From NCBI GenBank assembly GCA_030827125.1, contig JAURFD010000009.1, positions 48,759 through 112,758 on the forward strand: DNA of 64,000 bases, given 5' to 3'. This DNA is from Candidatus Nanopelagicales bacterium (GTDB lineage Bacteria; Actinomycetota; Actinomycetes; S36-B12). Position numbers and translations under genes: made by a program. A model generated the notes under the pieces. It saw nothing but the letters and a program-made list of their open reading frames with translations, was not told where the DNA came from and did not search any database. The first letter of the stretch is position 1; the number at the start of each line of letters is the position of its first letter. This document shows positions 10,775-20,978 of the stretch, in pieces.

Positions 10775-13162
10775 ATGGTCGACACGACCGACGAGCCCAC
10801 CGGCTCTAGCACCCCGGCACGACGCACCCCCCGCAAGGCCGCTACGAGGCCTGCGGGTCCACCCAAAGAAACCGCTGAACACGCCCGGAACGAGGACAAG
10901 CCAGCGAAGAAGGCCGCCGCCAAGAAGACGGCGGCCAAGAAGGCCACAAAGTCAGCGGAGAAGCCGTCCGCGACGCAGGACAAGCCGGCGAAGAAGGCCG
11001 CCGCCAAGAAGACGGCGGCCAAGAAGGCCACGAAGTCAGCCGAGAAGGCTCCCGCCAAGAGTGACGCCGACGACAAACCGGTGGCCAAGAAGGCCGCGCG
11101 CAAGTCTTCGGCGAAGAAGACTGCAGCTGAGTCCAGTTCCGCTGCGGCATCCGCGGAGATGAAGGCCGCGCCGATCGCTCCGATCTTCCAGGCCCCCGAC
11201 GAGTCCGCGCCGGTGAAGCCCACGCGCTCGCGCCGGACATCTAAGAAGGCGGCTGCGCCGGACACCGAGACGGAGGCACCTGCCAAGGCCCCTGTTGAGG
11301 GGGCCAATGAGGCCGATGGTGATGCCGCCAGCTCAGGTTCGTCCCGTCGCCGTCGCCGCCGTGGGGGTCGAGGCCGCCGCGGCTCGTCCGGCTCCGTCGA
11401 GGGCGCGACTGAGGGAGCGGCCGGCGACGAGGCCGCCGATGATGACGAGGCCTCCGCCACCGACACTCCCGACGATGGTGGAGCCGAGGATGGCGGTTCG
11501 GGTTCGTCCCGCCGTCGCCGTCGTCGCCGCCGTCGCGGTCAGGACGCGGGGGCCGATCCGGACGATCCCGAGCGCACGATCGTTCATGTTCGTGAGCCGA
11601 AGAGTTCACGCTCCGAGGAGGCCACGGCTCTCAAGGGTTCCGCCCGTCTCGAGGCCAAGCGACAGCGACGCCGTGAAGGTCGCGACGCCGGTCGACGCCG
11701 CGCGCCGATCCTCACCGAGGCTGAGTTCCTCGCCCGACGTGAGTCGGTTGAGCGGGTCATGGTCGTGCGTCAGGCCGGCGATCGCACGCAGATCGCCGTT
11801 CTTGAGGATGGCGTTCTCGTCGAACACTACGTCGATCGCGGGACCTCATCGTCGATGGTGGGCAATGTCTATCTCGGTCGCGTGCAAAACGTCCTGCCGT
11901 CCATGGAGGCAGCGTTCGTCGATATCGGTCGCGGACGCAATGCTGTCCTGTACGCCGGTGAGGTGAATTGGGATGCCGCGGGACTGGATGGCCAACCCCG
12001 CCGGATCGAAATGGCACTGAAGTCCGGTGACCCGGTGCTCGTCCAGGTGACGAAGGACCCGGTCGGCCAGAAGGGCGCCCGACTCACCAGCCAGGTTTCC
12101 CTGCCCGGTCGCTACCTCGTCTACGTACCGGATGGTTCGATGACGGGCATCAGCCGCAAGTTGCCCGATACCGAACGCTCTCGACTCAAGGCCATCTTGA
12201 AGAAGGTCATGCCCGAAGGCGCTGGCGTCATTGTTCGCACTGCTGCCGAAGGGGCGAGCGAGGAAGAACTCACGCGCGACATCACTCGCTTGCAGGCGCA
12301 GTGGGAGGACATCGAGAAGAAGGTCAAGTCAGCGACGCCACCGGCACTGCTGAGCTCGGAGCCGGACCTCGCCGTCAAGGTGATCCGCGACATCTTCAAT
12401 GAGGACTTCGCCAAGCTCGTCGTCTCGGGTGCTGAAGCACAGTCGACGGTGCGTGACTACGTCGCCTCCGTTGCTCCAGATCTGCAGGAGCGCGTCGAGA
12501 CGTGGACCGGACCGAAGGACGTCTTCGCCGAGTATCGGGTGGATGAGCAGTTGACAAAGGCGCTCGACCGCAAGGTGTGGTTGCCGTCAGGAGGCTCGCT
12601 CGTTATTGACCGCACCGAGGCGATGACGGTGGTTGACGTCAATACCGGCAAGTTCGTGGGTCAAGGCGGCAATCTCGAAGAGACCGTGACCAAGAACAAT
12701 CTCGAGGCAGCTGAGGAGATCGTCCGACAACTTCGTCTGCGCGACATCGGTGGCATCATCGTCATCGACTTCATCGACATGGTGCTCGAGAGCAACCGCG
12801 ACCTGGTGCTGCGCCGCCTGGTCGAATGCCTCGGCCGTGACCGCACCAAGCACCAGGTAGCCGAGGTCACCTCGTTGGGTCTGGTCCAGATGACGCGCAA
12901 GCGCATCGGTGGGGGACTGCTGGAGATCTTCTCGACCACCTGCGACTCCTGCGGTGGCCGAGGCCACCACGTCTCGCTGCATCTGCCCGAGGACGACGCG
13001 AAGCCCGCCGTGGTCAAGGCGGGTCGCCGCCGGGGCAAGGGTGTGGACCCCGCCGACGTCATCGCCAAGACTGCGGCCGCGGAGGACGAACCTGTCGGGG
13101 CGGACGCCGACGAGCCCGCACTGTCTGCCGAGGGTGACGAGGGAGCTGAGGAGAGTTCGTGA
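10775..13162 (+). CDS. rne: Ribonuclease E/G family protein with a long Lys/Ala- and Arg-rich N-terminal extension
   Basis: S1/RNase E core (GNVYLGRVQNVLPSMEAAFVDIGRGRNAVLY, MTVVDVNTGKFVGQGGNLEETVTKNNLEAAEEIVRQLRLRDIGGIIVIDFIDM) and CDSCGGRGHH. Confidence 0.93.
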   Translation: MVDTTDEPTGSSTPARRTPRKAATRPAGPPKETAEHARNEDKPAKKAAAKKTAAKKATKSAEKPSATQDKPAKKAAAKKTAAKKATKSAEKAPAKSDADDKPVAKKAARKSSAKKTAAESSSAAASAEMKAAPIAPIFQAPDESAPVKPTRSRRTSKKAAAPDTETEAPAKAPVEGANEADGDAASSGSSRRRRRRGGRGRRGSSGSVEGATEGAAGDEAADDDEASATDTPDDGGAEDGGSGSSRRRRRRRRRGQDAGADPDDPERTIVHVREPKSSRSEEATALKGSARLEAKRQRRREGRDAGRRRAPILTEAEFLARRESVERVMVVRQAGDRTQIAVLEDGVLVEHYVDRGTSSSMVGNVYLGRVQNVLPSMEAAFVDIGRGRNAVLYAGEVNWDAAGLDGQPRRIEMALKSGDPVLVQVTKDPVGQKGARLTSQVSLPGRYLVYVPDGSMTGISRKLPDTERSRLKAILKKVMPEGAGVIVRTAAEGASEEELTRDITRLQAQWEDIEKKVKSATPPALLSSEPDLAVKVIRDIFNEDFAKLVVSGAEAQSTVRDYVASVAPDLQERVETWTGPKDVFAEYRVDEQLTKALDRKVWLPSGGSLVIDRTEAMTVVDVNTGKFVGQGGNLEETVTKNNLEAAEEIVRQLRLRDIGGIIVIDFIDMVLESNRDLVLRRLVECLGRDRTKHQVAEVTSLGLVQMTRKRIGGGLLEIFSTTCDSCGGRGHHVSLHLPEDDAKPAVVKAGRRRGKGVDPADVIAKTAAAEDEPVGADADEPALSAEGDEGAEESS
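10895..11047 (+). repeat. In-frame 84-bp-period tandem repeat in the RNase E/G N-terminus
   Basis: DKPAKKAAAKKTAAKKATKSAEK occurs twice. Nucleotide copies starting at 10895 and 10979 are nearly identical over 69 nt. Confidence 0.9.
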
Positions 13163-13294
13163 GGCGGACAGGTCCTGCCGGCGGGCGTGCCCCCCGGATT
13201 GGCCCCGGACCGTCTCCATCAGGTAACCTTGCCCGTCGGCGCTGACGCGCCCGATTCGCCCGGCCCCAGGGTCGGATAGCCCAAGGAGCACCAC

Positions 13295-13609
13295 GTGTAC
13301 GCCATCGTTCGCGCCGGAGGCCGGCAAGAGAAGGTCGCTGTCGGCGACACCGTCGTCATGGATCGCGTCCAGGCCGAGCCCGGCGCCACCGTGAGCCTCC
13401 CGGCCCTCATGATCGTCGACGACGGCGCCGTGACCGCTGACCCGGCCAAGCTCGCCGGCGTCTCCGTGACCGCCGAGGTCGTGGCGCATGAGCGTGGCCC
13501 GAAGATCCGCATCCTCCGCTACAAGAACAAGACCGGTTACCGTCGACGCCAGGGGCACCGTCAGGACCTCACCCGCGTCAAGGTGACCGCTATCGAGACG
13601 AAGGCGTGA
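13295..13609 (+). CDS. rplU: 50S ribosomal protein L21
   Basis: [44 protein letters not shown]. Confidence 0.97.
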   Translation: MYAIVRAGGRQEKVAVGDTVVMDRVQAEPGATVSLPALMIVDDGAVTADPAKLAGVSVTAEVVAHERGPKIRILRYKNKTGYRRRQGHRQDLTRVKVTAIETKA

Positions 13610-13612
13610 CCC

Positions 13613-13867
13613 ATGGCTCACAAGAAGGGTGCATCGAGCACCAGGAACGGTCGCGACTCCAACGCACAGCGTCTCGGCGTCAAGCGGTTCGGTGGTCAGC
13701 TTGTCGGCGCCGGCGAGATCATCGTGCGGCAGCGCGGCACTCACTTCCACCCCGGCTCCAACGTCGGGCGCGGCAAGGACGACACCCTCTTCGCCCTCAG
13801 TGAGGGGCGCGTTGAGTTCGGCACCTTCCGTGGTCGCCGCGTCGTCAACGTCGTCGCCGACGCCTGA
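13613..13867 (+). CDS. rpmA: 50S ribosomal protein L27
   Basis: [50 protein letters not shown]. Confidence 0.98.
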   Translation: MAHKKGASSTRNGRDSNAQRLGVKRFGGQLVGAGEIIVRQRGTHFHPGSNVGRGKDDTLFALSEGRVEFGTFRGRRVVNVVADA

Positions 13868-13890
13868 AGTCGAGCGGTCAGCGGACCGCC

Positions 13891-15264
13891 ATGACCACTT
13901 TCGTTGATCGAGTAGATCTCCACGCCGCTGCCGGCGACGGCGGGCATGGCTGTGCCTCCATCCATCGCGAGAAGTTCAAGCCGCTCGGTGGACCCGACGG
14001 TGGCAACGGTGGTCGCGGGGGTGACGTCGTACTCACCGTCGATCCCAATGTCACGACGCTCATCGCCTTCCATCATCGGCCGCACCATCGCGCGGCGAAC
14101 GGCAAGCCGGGTCAGGGTTCGCATCGCAACGGGGCCAATGGCGACGATGTGATCCTTCCTGTGCCGGACGGCACCGTGGTGACCACTGCCGACGGGACGG
14201 TCCTCGCTGACCTCACCGGGGCCGGCACCTCCTTCGTTATCGCGGCCGGTGGCCGCGGTGGACTCGGAAACGCCTCGCTCGCCTCCCAGCGACGCAAGGC
14301 GCCGGGGTTTGCGCTCTACGGCGAGCCCGGTGAAAACCGAGACGTCGTCCTGGAGTTGAAGTCCGTCGCCGACGTTGCGCTGGTCGGCTATCCGAGCGCG
14401 GGCAAGTCGAGCCTCATCGCCGCCCTGTCCCAGGCGCGACCGAAGATCGCGGACTATCCCTTCACCACCCTGGTGCCGAACCTTGGCGTCGTCACGGCCG
14501 GTGATGTCACGTACACCATCGCCGACGTGCCCGGGCTGATTCCGGGGGCTAGCGAGGGCAAAGGTCTCGGGCTGGAGTTTCTCCGTCACATTGAGCGTTG
14601 TTCTGTCATCGTCCACGTGATCGATTGCGCATCCTTGGAGACGGAGCGCGAGCCTCTCGCCGACCTCGACATCATCGAGGCCGAACTCGCCGCGTACGGC
14701 GGGCTGGAGGATCGGCCGCGACTGGTGGCCCTCAACAAGGTCGATCTGCCGGACGGCAAGGTCGTCGCGGACATGGTGGCCCCGCTCCTTGCTGAGCGTG
14801 GGTTGCCCGCCTACGAAGTGTCGGCGGTCAGCCACGAAGGGCTGCGGGCGCTGTCCTTCGCCATGGCAGCGCTCGTCGCAGAGCATCGAGCCGCCCGGGA
14901 GATCGTGGTGGCACCGCGCATCGTGGTGCGTCCGAAGGCCGTCGACGATTCCGAGTTCGAGGTTCGGCTGCAGAACTCCCCGGAGACCGGCGAGCCGATT
15001 TACCGGGTGACCGGATCCCGCCCCGAGCGCTGGGTTCGTCAGACTGACTTCGGCAACGAGGAGGCCGTGGGTTATTTGGCGGACCGCCTAGCTCGACTGG
15101 GGGTGGAGGAGGAACTGCTCAAGGCGGGGGCGACTCCTGGCAGCACGGTCGTCATTGGACCGGGCGATGACGCCGTGGTCTTTGACTGGGAGCCCACCAT
15201 CGGTGCGGGAGACATTGCCGCACGCGGTCCCCGCGGAACCGATCGGCGCTTGGAGGACTGGTGA
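13891..15264 (+). CDS. obg: GTPase ObgE/CgtA
   Basis: Gly-rich Obg fold ([13 protein letters not shown]), G1 [15 protein letters not shown], and a C-terminal OCT domain. Confidence 0.97.
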   Translation: MTTFVDRVDLHAAAGDGGHGCASIHREKFKPLGGPDGGNGGRGGDVVLTVDPNVTTLIAFHHRPHHRAANGKPGQGSHRNGANGDDVILPVPDGTVVTTADGTVLADLTGAGTSFVIAAGGRGGLGNASLASQRRKAPGFALYGEPGENRDVVLELKSVADVALVGYPSAGKSSLIAALSQARPKIADYPFTTLVPNLGVVTAGDVTYTIADVPGLIPGASEGKGLGLEFLRHIERCSVIVHVIDCASLETEREPLADLDIIEAELAAYGGLEDRPRLVALNKVDLPDGKVVADMVAPLLAERGLPAYEVSAVSHEGLRALSFAMAALVAEHRAAREIVVAPRIVVRPKAVDDSEFEVRLQNSPETGEPIYRVTGSRPERWVRQTDFGNEEAVGYLADRLARLGVEEELLKAGATPGSTVVIGPGDDAVVFDWEPTIGAGDIAARGPRGTDRRLEDW

Positions 15265-16403
15265 GCCCGGCCGCAGCACGTCGCGCGGTCGCCGATGCGC
15301 GCCGCATGGTCGTCAAAGTGGGTTCGTCGTCGCTCACGCGCCCCGGCGGGGGAATTGACGAGGGGCGCGTGGTCGATCTGGTGGCCGCGATCGCCGACCG
15401 GGCCGAGCAGGGCACCCAGGTCATCCTCGTCTCCAGTGGAGCCATCGCGACCGGCTTCCCGCACCTCGGGCTCACCCGCCGCCCGCGTGACCTGGCGACG
15501 CAGCAGGCGTCAGCGAGTGTGGGCCAGGGTCTGCTGTTGGCCCGCTACTCACTAGCGTTTGCCGAGCGGAGCCTCACGGTCGGTCAGGTCCTGTTAACGG
15601 CCGACGACACGATGCGTCGGTCGCACTACCGCAATGCGCAGCGCACCCTGGAGCGCCTGCTCGACATGGGCGTCATCCCGATCGTGAATGAGAACGACAC
15701 CGTGGCCACCGATGAGATTCGATTCGGGGACAACGACCGACTCGCGGCGCTCGTGGCGCACCTGGTGCGGGCCGACGCTCTAGTTCTCCTGTCCGACGTC
15801 GACGGCCTGTTTGACGGCCCACCGGGCAAGGGTGACACGCGTCTGGTGACCGAGGTCCGGGACATGGCCGACCTGGAAGCCATCGCCATCAGTGGGAGTG
15901 GATCCGGGGTCGGCCTTGGCGGCATGGCGACCAAGGTCGAGGCAGCGCGAATCGCGACGGCCGCGGGCATTCCCGTCGTCCTTGCCCGCGCTGGCCACGC
16001 TGCCGCCGCCCTTGCCGGCGAGGCGACCGGCACCGTGTTCGTCCCCGCGGGACGCCGTACCCCCACGCGTCTGCTGTGGCTGGGACACGCGAGTACCCCC
16101 CAGGGGCGGCTTGTCCTCGATTCGGGAGCGGTAGATGCGGTCGTGCGTCGGCGGCTATCCCTCCTGCCCGCGGGCATCACCAGTGTTGAGGGGTCCTTCA
16201 CAGCGGGAGATCCGGTGGACCTCCTTGACGAAAACGGCCACACGATCGCCCGCGGACTGGTCAACTTTGATTCAGCAGAACTGCCCGAGTTGCTCGGTCG
16301 TTCGACGCGGGACCTCGCGCGAGAGCGCGGACCGGCGTATGAACGGGAGGTCGTTCACCGAGACGACCTCATCGTCCTGGACCGAGGGGGCCAGCAGGCG
16401 TAG
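15261..16403 (+). CDS. proB: Glutamate 5-kinase
   Basis: [42 protein letters not shown], plus C-terminal PUA domain. Confidence 0.96.
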   Translation: MSPAAARRAVADARRMVVKVGSSSLTRPGGGIDEGRVVDLVAAIADRAEQGTQVILVSSGAIATGFPHLGLTRRPRDLATQQASASVGQGLLLARYSLAFAERSLTVGQVLLTADDTMRRSHYRNAQRTLERLLDMGVIPIVNENDTVATDEIRFGDNDRLAALVAHLVRADALVLLSDVDGLFDGPPGKGDTRLVTEVRDMADLEAIAISGSGSGVGLGGMATKVEAARIATAAGIPVVLARAGHAAAALAGEATGTVFVPAGRRTPTRLLWLGHASTPQGRLVLDSGAVDAVVRRRLSLLPAGITSVEGSFTAGDPVDLLDENGHTIARGLVNFDSAELPELLGRSTRDLARERGPAYEREVVHRDDLIVLDRGGQQA

Positions 16404-16418
16404 GCGATAGGAGCGGCG

Positions 16419-16787
16419 ATGACCTCAGCGGATATCTCGCCTGCGCCGCCCGTCTGGTTCGTGACTGTCACGGTCGCCGGCGCTGTCGTCGCCGAGAGTG
16501 ACATTCGAGCGGGGCTTGAGCGCCTGGCCCATGAGCACCCTTTCCTTCTGTCCGGCCGGTACGCCGCGGATCGAGCCGAGGTGCGCTACTGGGAGGAAGG
16601 TCCCGACGCGCGCACTGTGATTGAACTCGCCCTCGGCCTGTGGGACGAGCACCGCGACTCTGCGGAGTTGCCCCGCTGGTCCGTCGTTGGTGTCGAGGTC
16701 ATCGACCGGGAGACATTCCACCGTCGCGGCCGTCATGTGGGTAGTGGCCCGGGGCTCATCGCCGCGGGCGGCGTCACCCCCCTGTGA
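16419..16787 (+). CDS. Conserved hypothetical protein between proB and proA
   Basis: 123-codon ORF in the coding direction of the proB/proA genes. No recognised motif. Confidence 0.65.
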   Translation: MTSADISPAPPVWFVTVTVAGAVVAESDIRAGLERLAHEHPFLLSGRYAADRAEVRYWEEGPDARTVIELALGLWDEHRDSAELPRWSVVGVEVIDRETFHRRGRHVGSGPGLIAAGGVTPL

Positions 16788-16810
16788 CCGCCTCCGCGTA
16801 GCCTTGTCCC

Positions 16811-18079
16811 ATGTCCGATGATCGTGCTGCCATCCTCGAATGTGCTCGGCGAGCCCGCGCCGCGAGCACCGCTCTCCGGTCCCTAACACGAGATGACAAG
16901 GACCGGGCCCTGCGCGCATGTGCCGAGGCCCTGCGCTCCCAGTCGAAACGCATCGTCGAGGTGAACCGGCACGACGTGGAGCGTGCCCGAGAGGCTGGCA
17001 CCGCCGCCGGACTCGTCGACCGGCTCACCCTGGATGCTCCACGGCTCGAGGCCATCGCCAACGCGCTCGATGAGGTTGCCGAACTGCCCGACCCGGTCGG
17101 CGATGTAGTGCGTGGATACACGCTGCCCAACGGGCTCGAAGTCCGGCAGCTTCGGGTTCCCCTCGGAGTTGTCGGAATCATCTATGAGGCGCGCCCCAAC
17201 GTCACCGTGGATGCGGCCGGGCTGTGCCTAAAGAGCGGCAACGCGGCGCTGCTGCGTGGGTCATCGTCGGCTCAGTCGACCAACGAGGTGCTCGTGGATG
17301 TGCTCCGTGAAGCCCTCGTCGAGTCAGGCTTGCCCGCGGACGCCGTTCAGCTGGTTCCGGGCACGTCGCACGAGTCGGTCAAGCACCTCATGACCGCGCG
17401 CGGATTGGTCGATGTGCTCATCCCTCGCGGTGGTGAAGGGTTGATCCGCAGCGTGGTCGAAGGCTCCACCGTGCCGGTGATCGAGACAGGAGTGGGCAAC
17501 TGTCACGTGTACGTCGATGCTGATGCCGACATCGACAAGGCAGTGCGGATTGTGGTCAACGCCAAGGCGCAGCGGGTGAGTGTGTGCAACGCCGCGGAGA
17601 CGCTCCTGGTGCATGAGGCTATCGCCGACCGCTTCCTGCCCGAACTCATGCGCGCCTTCTCCGCGGTGGGGGTGACCGTGCACGGTGACGAGATGCTCTG
17701 CTCCTATGCCGCGGCGGCGGGGACGTCCCATGCGCCCGTGACCGACGACGACTGGGCTGCCGAGTACTACTCCCTGGACATCGCCGCGGGGATCGTGCCC
17801 TCCGTGGACGCTGCCCTGGATCACATTCGACGGTGGTCGTCCGGTCACACGGAGGCCATCGTCAGCGACTCGCAGACGGCCATCCGACAGTTCGTCACCG
17901 GAGTCGACTCGGCGGCCGTCATGGTGAACGCCTCCACCCGATTCACCGACGGTGGGGAGTTCGGGTTTGGGGCCGAGATCGGCATTTCCACTCAGAAACT
18001 GCATGCTCGAGGACCCATGGGGCTCGCCGAACTCACGACGACGACCTACGTCGTGGTCGGCGACGGCCACACCCGCTAG
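16811..18079 (+). CDS. proA: Glutamate-5-semialdehyde dehydrogenase (gamma-glutamyl phosphate reductase)
   Basis: [74 protein letters not shown]. Confidence 0.97.
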   Translation: MSDDRAAILECARRARAASTALRSLTRDDKDRALRACAEALRSQSKRIVEVNRHDVERAREAGTAAGLVDRLTLDAPRLEAIANALDEVAELPDPVGDVVRGYTLPNGLEVRQLRVPLGVVGIIYEARPNVTVDAAGLCLKSGNAALLRGSSSAQSTNEVLVDVLREALVESGLPADAVQLVPGTSHESVKHLMTARGLVDVLIPRGGEGLIRSVVEGSTVPVIETGVGNCHVYVDADADIDKAVRIVVNAKAQRVSVCNAAETLLVHEAIADRFLPELMRAFSAVGVTVHGDEMLCSYAAAAGTSHAPVTDDDWAAEYYSLDIAAGIVPSVDAALDHIRRWSSGHTEAIVSDSQTAIRQFVTGVDSAAVMVNASTRFTDGGEFGFGAEIGISTQKLHARGPMGLAELTTTTYVVVGDGHTR

Positions 18080-18109
18080 GCTGACAGCAGCGATCGTCTA
18101 GGAGGACAC

Positions 18110-18262
18110 ATGAGCATGCTCGCCGCCGCCATCTGGGCCAGCGAAGAGGCCGGCATGGCCGAGAGCGGTTCTGTCGTCTCTCCCTATGTGTTTGGTGGGG
18201 TGGCCTTCGCGGTCCTCGCGCTCCTGCTGGTCATCACGTTGATGATCGACGTCGATTGGTGA
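18110..18262 (+). CDS. Small single-pass membrane protein (50 aa)
   Basis: ORF below the track cutoff: [53 protein letters not shown]-like AGGAGG just upstream, predicted TM helix, located between proA and nadD. Confidence 0.6.
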   Translation: MSMLAAAIWASEEAGMAESGSVVSPYVFGGVAFAVLALLLVITLMIDVDW

Positions 18263-18278
18263 TCGGACACCTCCTTCG

Positions 18279-18863
18279 ATGCGCATCGGGGTGATGGGCG
18301 GCACCTTCGATCCGATTCATCTCGGCCATCTGGTGGCCGCCTCCGAGGTGGCCCACACCTTTGATCTCGACAAGGTCGTCTTCGTGCCCACGGGGCAGCC
18401 CTGGCAAAAGTCAGATCGTCCGGTGAGTCCCGCGGAGGACCGCTATCTCATGACGGTCATCGCCACCGCCGCCGATCCTCGCTTTAGCGTCTCCCGTGTT
18501 GACGTTGATCGCCCCGGCCCGACGTACACCGTTGACACCTTGCGGGATCTGCACCGAGAACTCGGCGAGCACGACTACTACTTCATTACCGGTGCCGATG
18601 CGCTCGCTGACATCATGAGTTGGCGTGATACCGATGAGGTGCTGCAGTTGGCACACCTGGTGGGTGTGACGCGACCCGATCACGTCCTGGTTGATCCCGG
18701 GCTCGCCCCGGGGCGTTTCTCCCTTCTTGAGATCCCGGCGCTGTCGATCTCCTCCAGCACCATCCGCGAACGGGTCGCGCGGGGGGCGCCCATCTCCTAT
18801 CTCGTGAGTCCGGGTGTGGAGAGCTACTTGCTCAAGCGGGAGTTGTATCGGGACTCACCGTGA
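18279..18863 (+). CDS. nadD: Nicotinate-nucleotide adenylyltransferase
   Basis: [51 protein letters not shown]. Confidence 0.96.
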   Translation: MRIGVMGGTFDPIHLGHLVAASEVAHTFDLDKVVFVPTGQPWQKSDRPVSPAEDRYLMTVIATAADPRFSVSRVDVDRPGPTYTVDTLRDLHRELGEHDYYFITGADALADIMSWRDTDEVLQLAHLVGVTRPDHVLVDPGLAPGRFSLLEIPALSISSSTIRERVARGAPISYLVSPGVESYLLKRELYRDSP

Positions 18864-19738
18864 GTGTTGCCGGTCGTGTGCTGACCGTCATCGTGGGTGC
18901 GCTGGTGGTCGTCCTAGGCCTCGGAGGGCTCTCGCTGATCCTCAGCGGCGAAAGCGAGCCCGAGCCATCACCCTCACCCACCTCCACGCGCCCAGTGGAG
19001 CGCACGCTGCTGCTCCAAGTGCTCGACGCGGAGGGGTATGCGCTCGGCAACTTTGTTCTGGGAGTTGAGCAGGAGCCGGATTCGACCACCGTGTTAACCG
19101 TTCCGGCGAGCCTGCTGGTGGGTGCTGGAGATGACACCAGGACCCTCGGGATGACTCCCAAGTCGACCGACACTCTCGCCGCGGTGAAGGGAATCGGGGC
19201 GACGCTGAACCTCCGCGTCGATGCTGCATTGACGCTCGATCGCCTCGCCTTCGCCGGACTGATTGACGCAGTGGACGACATCTGGGTGGACTTGCCCACG
19301 GCGGTGCGATTGCCCGAGGTCGGCGAGCCGGCGCAGACCCGCACTCTCGGCCCCGGGTGGGTCAAATTTGATGGGCTCGCCGCCGCTGACTATGCGGTCC
19401 TGCGATTGCCCGGTGAGGACGAGCAAGCGCGCATCGCCCGAGTGCAGCAGGTCGTTGGGCTCGCTCTCGAGGGACTACCGCGGAACGCCGAACGGATGAG
19501 GCAATTGCTCACCAGTCTTGGTTCCCTCGCCCAGTCGACGGTGCCCACCGAGGAACTCGTGCCGTTCCTCTTGCAGGTTCGGTGGGACGTCAACTTCGGC
19601 GACGCGCGCTACGAGGTGCTCCCGGTGACCATCGTGCGCGATGGGGTGCGTCCAGCGTCGATCCCGGCCCCGGGAGCGCTCGAGTTGGTCGCGGAACTCT
19701 TCCCGGACGCGCTCCTCGAGGGTGGTGTGACAGGCTGA
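18860..19738 (+). CDS. Membrane-anchored hypothetical protein with a LytR_cpsA-like region
   Basis: N-terminal TM, Pro/Ser-rich linker, then [11 protein letters not shown]...[36 protein letters not shown], resembling the LCP fold context between nadD and rsfS. Confidence 0.5.
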   Translation: MSVAGRVLTVIVGALVVVLGLGGLSLILSGESEPEPSPSPTSTRPVERTLLLQVLDAEGYALGNFVLGVEQEPDSTTVLTVPASLLVGAGDDTRTLGMTPKSTDTLAAVKGIGATLNLRVDAALTLDRLAFAGLIDAVDDIWVDLPTAVRLPEVGEPAQTRTLGPGWVKFDGLAAADYAVLRLPGEDEQARIARVQQVVGLALEGLPRNAERMRQLLTSLGSLAQSTVPTEELVPFLLQVRWDVNFGDARYEVLPVTIVRDGVRPASIPAPGALELVAELFPDALLEGGVTG

Positions 19739-19771
19739 CCGGGTTATCTCGACGAGGAAGGCAGGTACCCC

Positions 19772-20140
19772 GTGCCCGCAGCACCGGAAGTGATCGAGCT
19801 TGCTCAGGCGGCGGCGGAGGCCGCGGCGGACAAGCTCGCGACCGACATCGTGGCCATCGATGTCAGCGAGCAACTCGTGATCACGGATGTGTTCTTGCTG
19901 TGCACCGGCGCCAATGACCGACAGGTGCGAGCCATTGTCGACGCGATCGAGGAGCGCATGCTCACATTCAAGGTCAAGCCGCTTCGTCGCGAGGGCGAGA
20001 AGGAGGGCCACTGGGTCCTGCTCGACTACGGGGACATTGTGGTGCACGTCCAGATGGCAGAGGAGCGCGTCCACTACGCGTTGGAGCGCCTGTGGAAGGA
20101 CTGCCCCGACATTCCCCTCAATATCGAGACTGAGCGCTAA
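19772..20140 (+). CDS. rsfS: Ribosome silencing factor
   Basis: DIVAIDVSEQLVITDVFLLCTGANDRQVRAIVDAIEE, GHWVLLDYGDIVVHVQMAEERVHYALERLWKDCP. Confidence 0.95.
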   Translation: MPAAPEVIELAQAAAEAAADKLATDIVAIDVSEQLVITDVFLLCTGANDRQVRAIVDAIEERMLTFKVKPLRREGEKEGHWVLLDYGDIVVHVQMAEERVHYALERLWKDCPDIPLNIETER

Positions 20141-20799
20141 TGCGGCGAATCGCCATCTGGCGACACGGCCGGACATCGTGGAACGCCGAGCACCGTTTCC
20201 AAGGTCAGTCCGACATCGAACTCGACGATGAGGGCCATCGTCAGGCTCGACGTGCGGCCGCCATGCTCGCAAGCATGAGCCCGAGCCGCATCGTGAGTTC
20301 AGACTTGAAGCGGACCCGGCAGACCGCTGCGCCCCTGGCTGAACTCACCGGCCTGCCCGTGGATTCCGATGAGCGCCTTCGTGAGACATACGCCGGCAAG
20401 TGGGAGGGGATGACGCGGGACGAGATCAAGGCACAGTACGGCGAGGCTTTGGAACGCTGGCCGGTCGATCCCTTCATGCAGACCGGCATGACCGGGGAAA
20501 CGCGCCTTGAGGTTGCTCTGCGCACCGCTGCCGCAATCGATGAGGCAGTGCACACCGTGCCCCCTGGCGGCCTGCTCGTTGTCGTGACCCACGGTGGTGC
20601 TGCAAGAGCGGCAATGGGGCAACTCATGGGACTGCCGCCAGAGCATTGGGCGTCACTGGGAGTCCTCACGAACTGTGCGTGGTCGGTGTTGCTCGAGAAC
20701 GGTCCACCGGGACCGCCGTGGCGCCTTCAGGAGTACAACGCCGGCTCACTTCCGGAGCCGATCCCGGTGGACGGGGTGTGGCCGGCCGACGATCGCTGA
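20140..20799 (+). CDS. Histidine phosphatase family protein, likely GpgP-like (glucosyl-3-phosphoglycerate phosphatase)
   Basis: AIWRHGRTSWNAEHRFQGQSDIELDDEG (RHG motif), VVVTHGGAARAAMG. Follows nadD-rsfS in the same order as Rv2421c-Rv2420c-Rv2419c. Confidence 0.7.
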   Translation: MRRIAIWRHGRTSWNAEHRFQGQSDIELDDEGHRQARRAAAMLASMSPSRIVSSDLKRTRQTAAPLAELTGLPVDSDERLRETYAGKWEGMTRDEIKAQYGEALERWPVDPFMQTGMTGETRLEVALRTAAAIDEAVHTVPPGGLLVVVTHGGAARAAMGQLMGLPPEHWASLGVLTNCAWSVLLENGPPGPPWRLQEYNAGSLPEPIPVDGVWPADDR

Positions 20800-20842
20800 G
20801 GGGGTATGCTTGCCGGGCTCGTGGGCCGATCGTTGGCTCGGC

Positions 20843-20915
20843 GGGGCTGTAGCGCAGCTGGTAGCGCACCTCCATGGCATGGAGGGGGTCAGGGGTTCGA
20901 GTCCCCTCAGCTCCA
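20843..20915 (+). tRNA. tRNA-Ala (anticodon GGC)
   Basis: 73-nt cloverleaf GGGGCTG-TA-GCGC-AGCTGGTA-GCGC-A-CCTCC-ATGGCAT-GGAGG-GGGTC-AGGGG-TTCGAGT-CCCCT-CAGCTCC-A. CCA not encoded. Confidence 0.95.
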
Positions 20916-20919
20916 CGTC

Positions 20920-20944
20920 CGGCGCATCCCACAAGGATGCGCCG
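20920..20944 (+). terminator. Hairpin immediately downstream of tRNA-Ala
   Basis: 10-bp perfect stem CGGCGCATCC-CACAA-GGATGCGCCG, followed by TTGAC. Confidence 0.6.
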
Positions 20945-20978
20945 TTGACATGTCCGGACGGGGCTGTGTCCGTCTGCG

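Noticed and set aside
11339-11545. GTCGCCGTCGCCG-type repeats
   Set aside because: Encode the Arg-rich tracts (SSRRRRRR) of RNase E/G. Ordinary low complexity.
12587-15000. Long minus-strand ORFs (12587-13750, 13741-14886)
   Set aside because: Antisense to RNase E/G, rplU, rpmA and obg, which have unmistakable family motifs. No RBS or domain signature.
20843-20944. tRNA-Ala as an integration site of a genomic island
   Set aside because: No integrase, no direct repeat of the tRNA 3' end found nearby, and downstream genes are mostly housekeeping. Only the single proline-racemase-family gene looks accessory.
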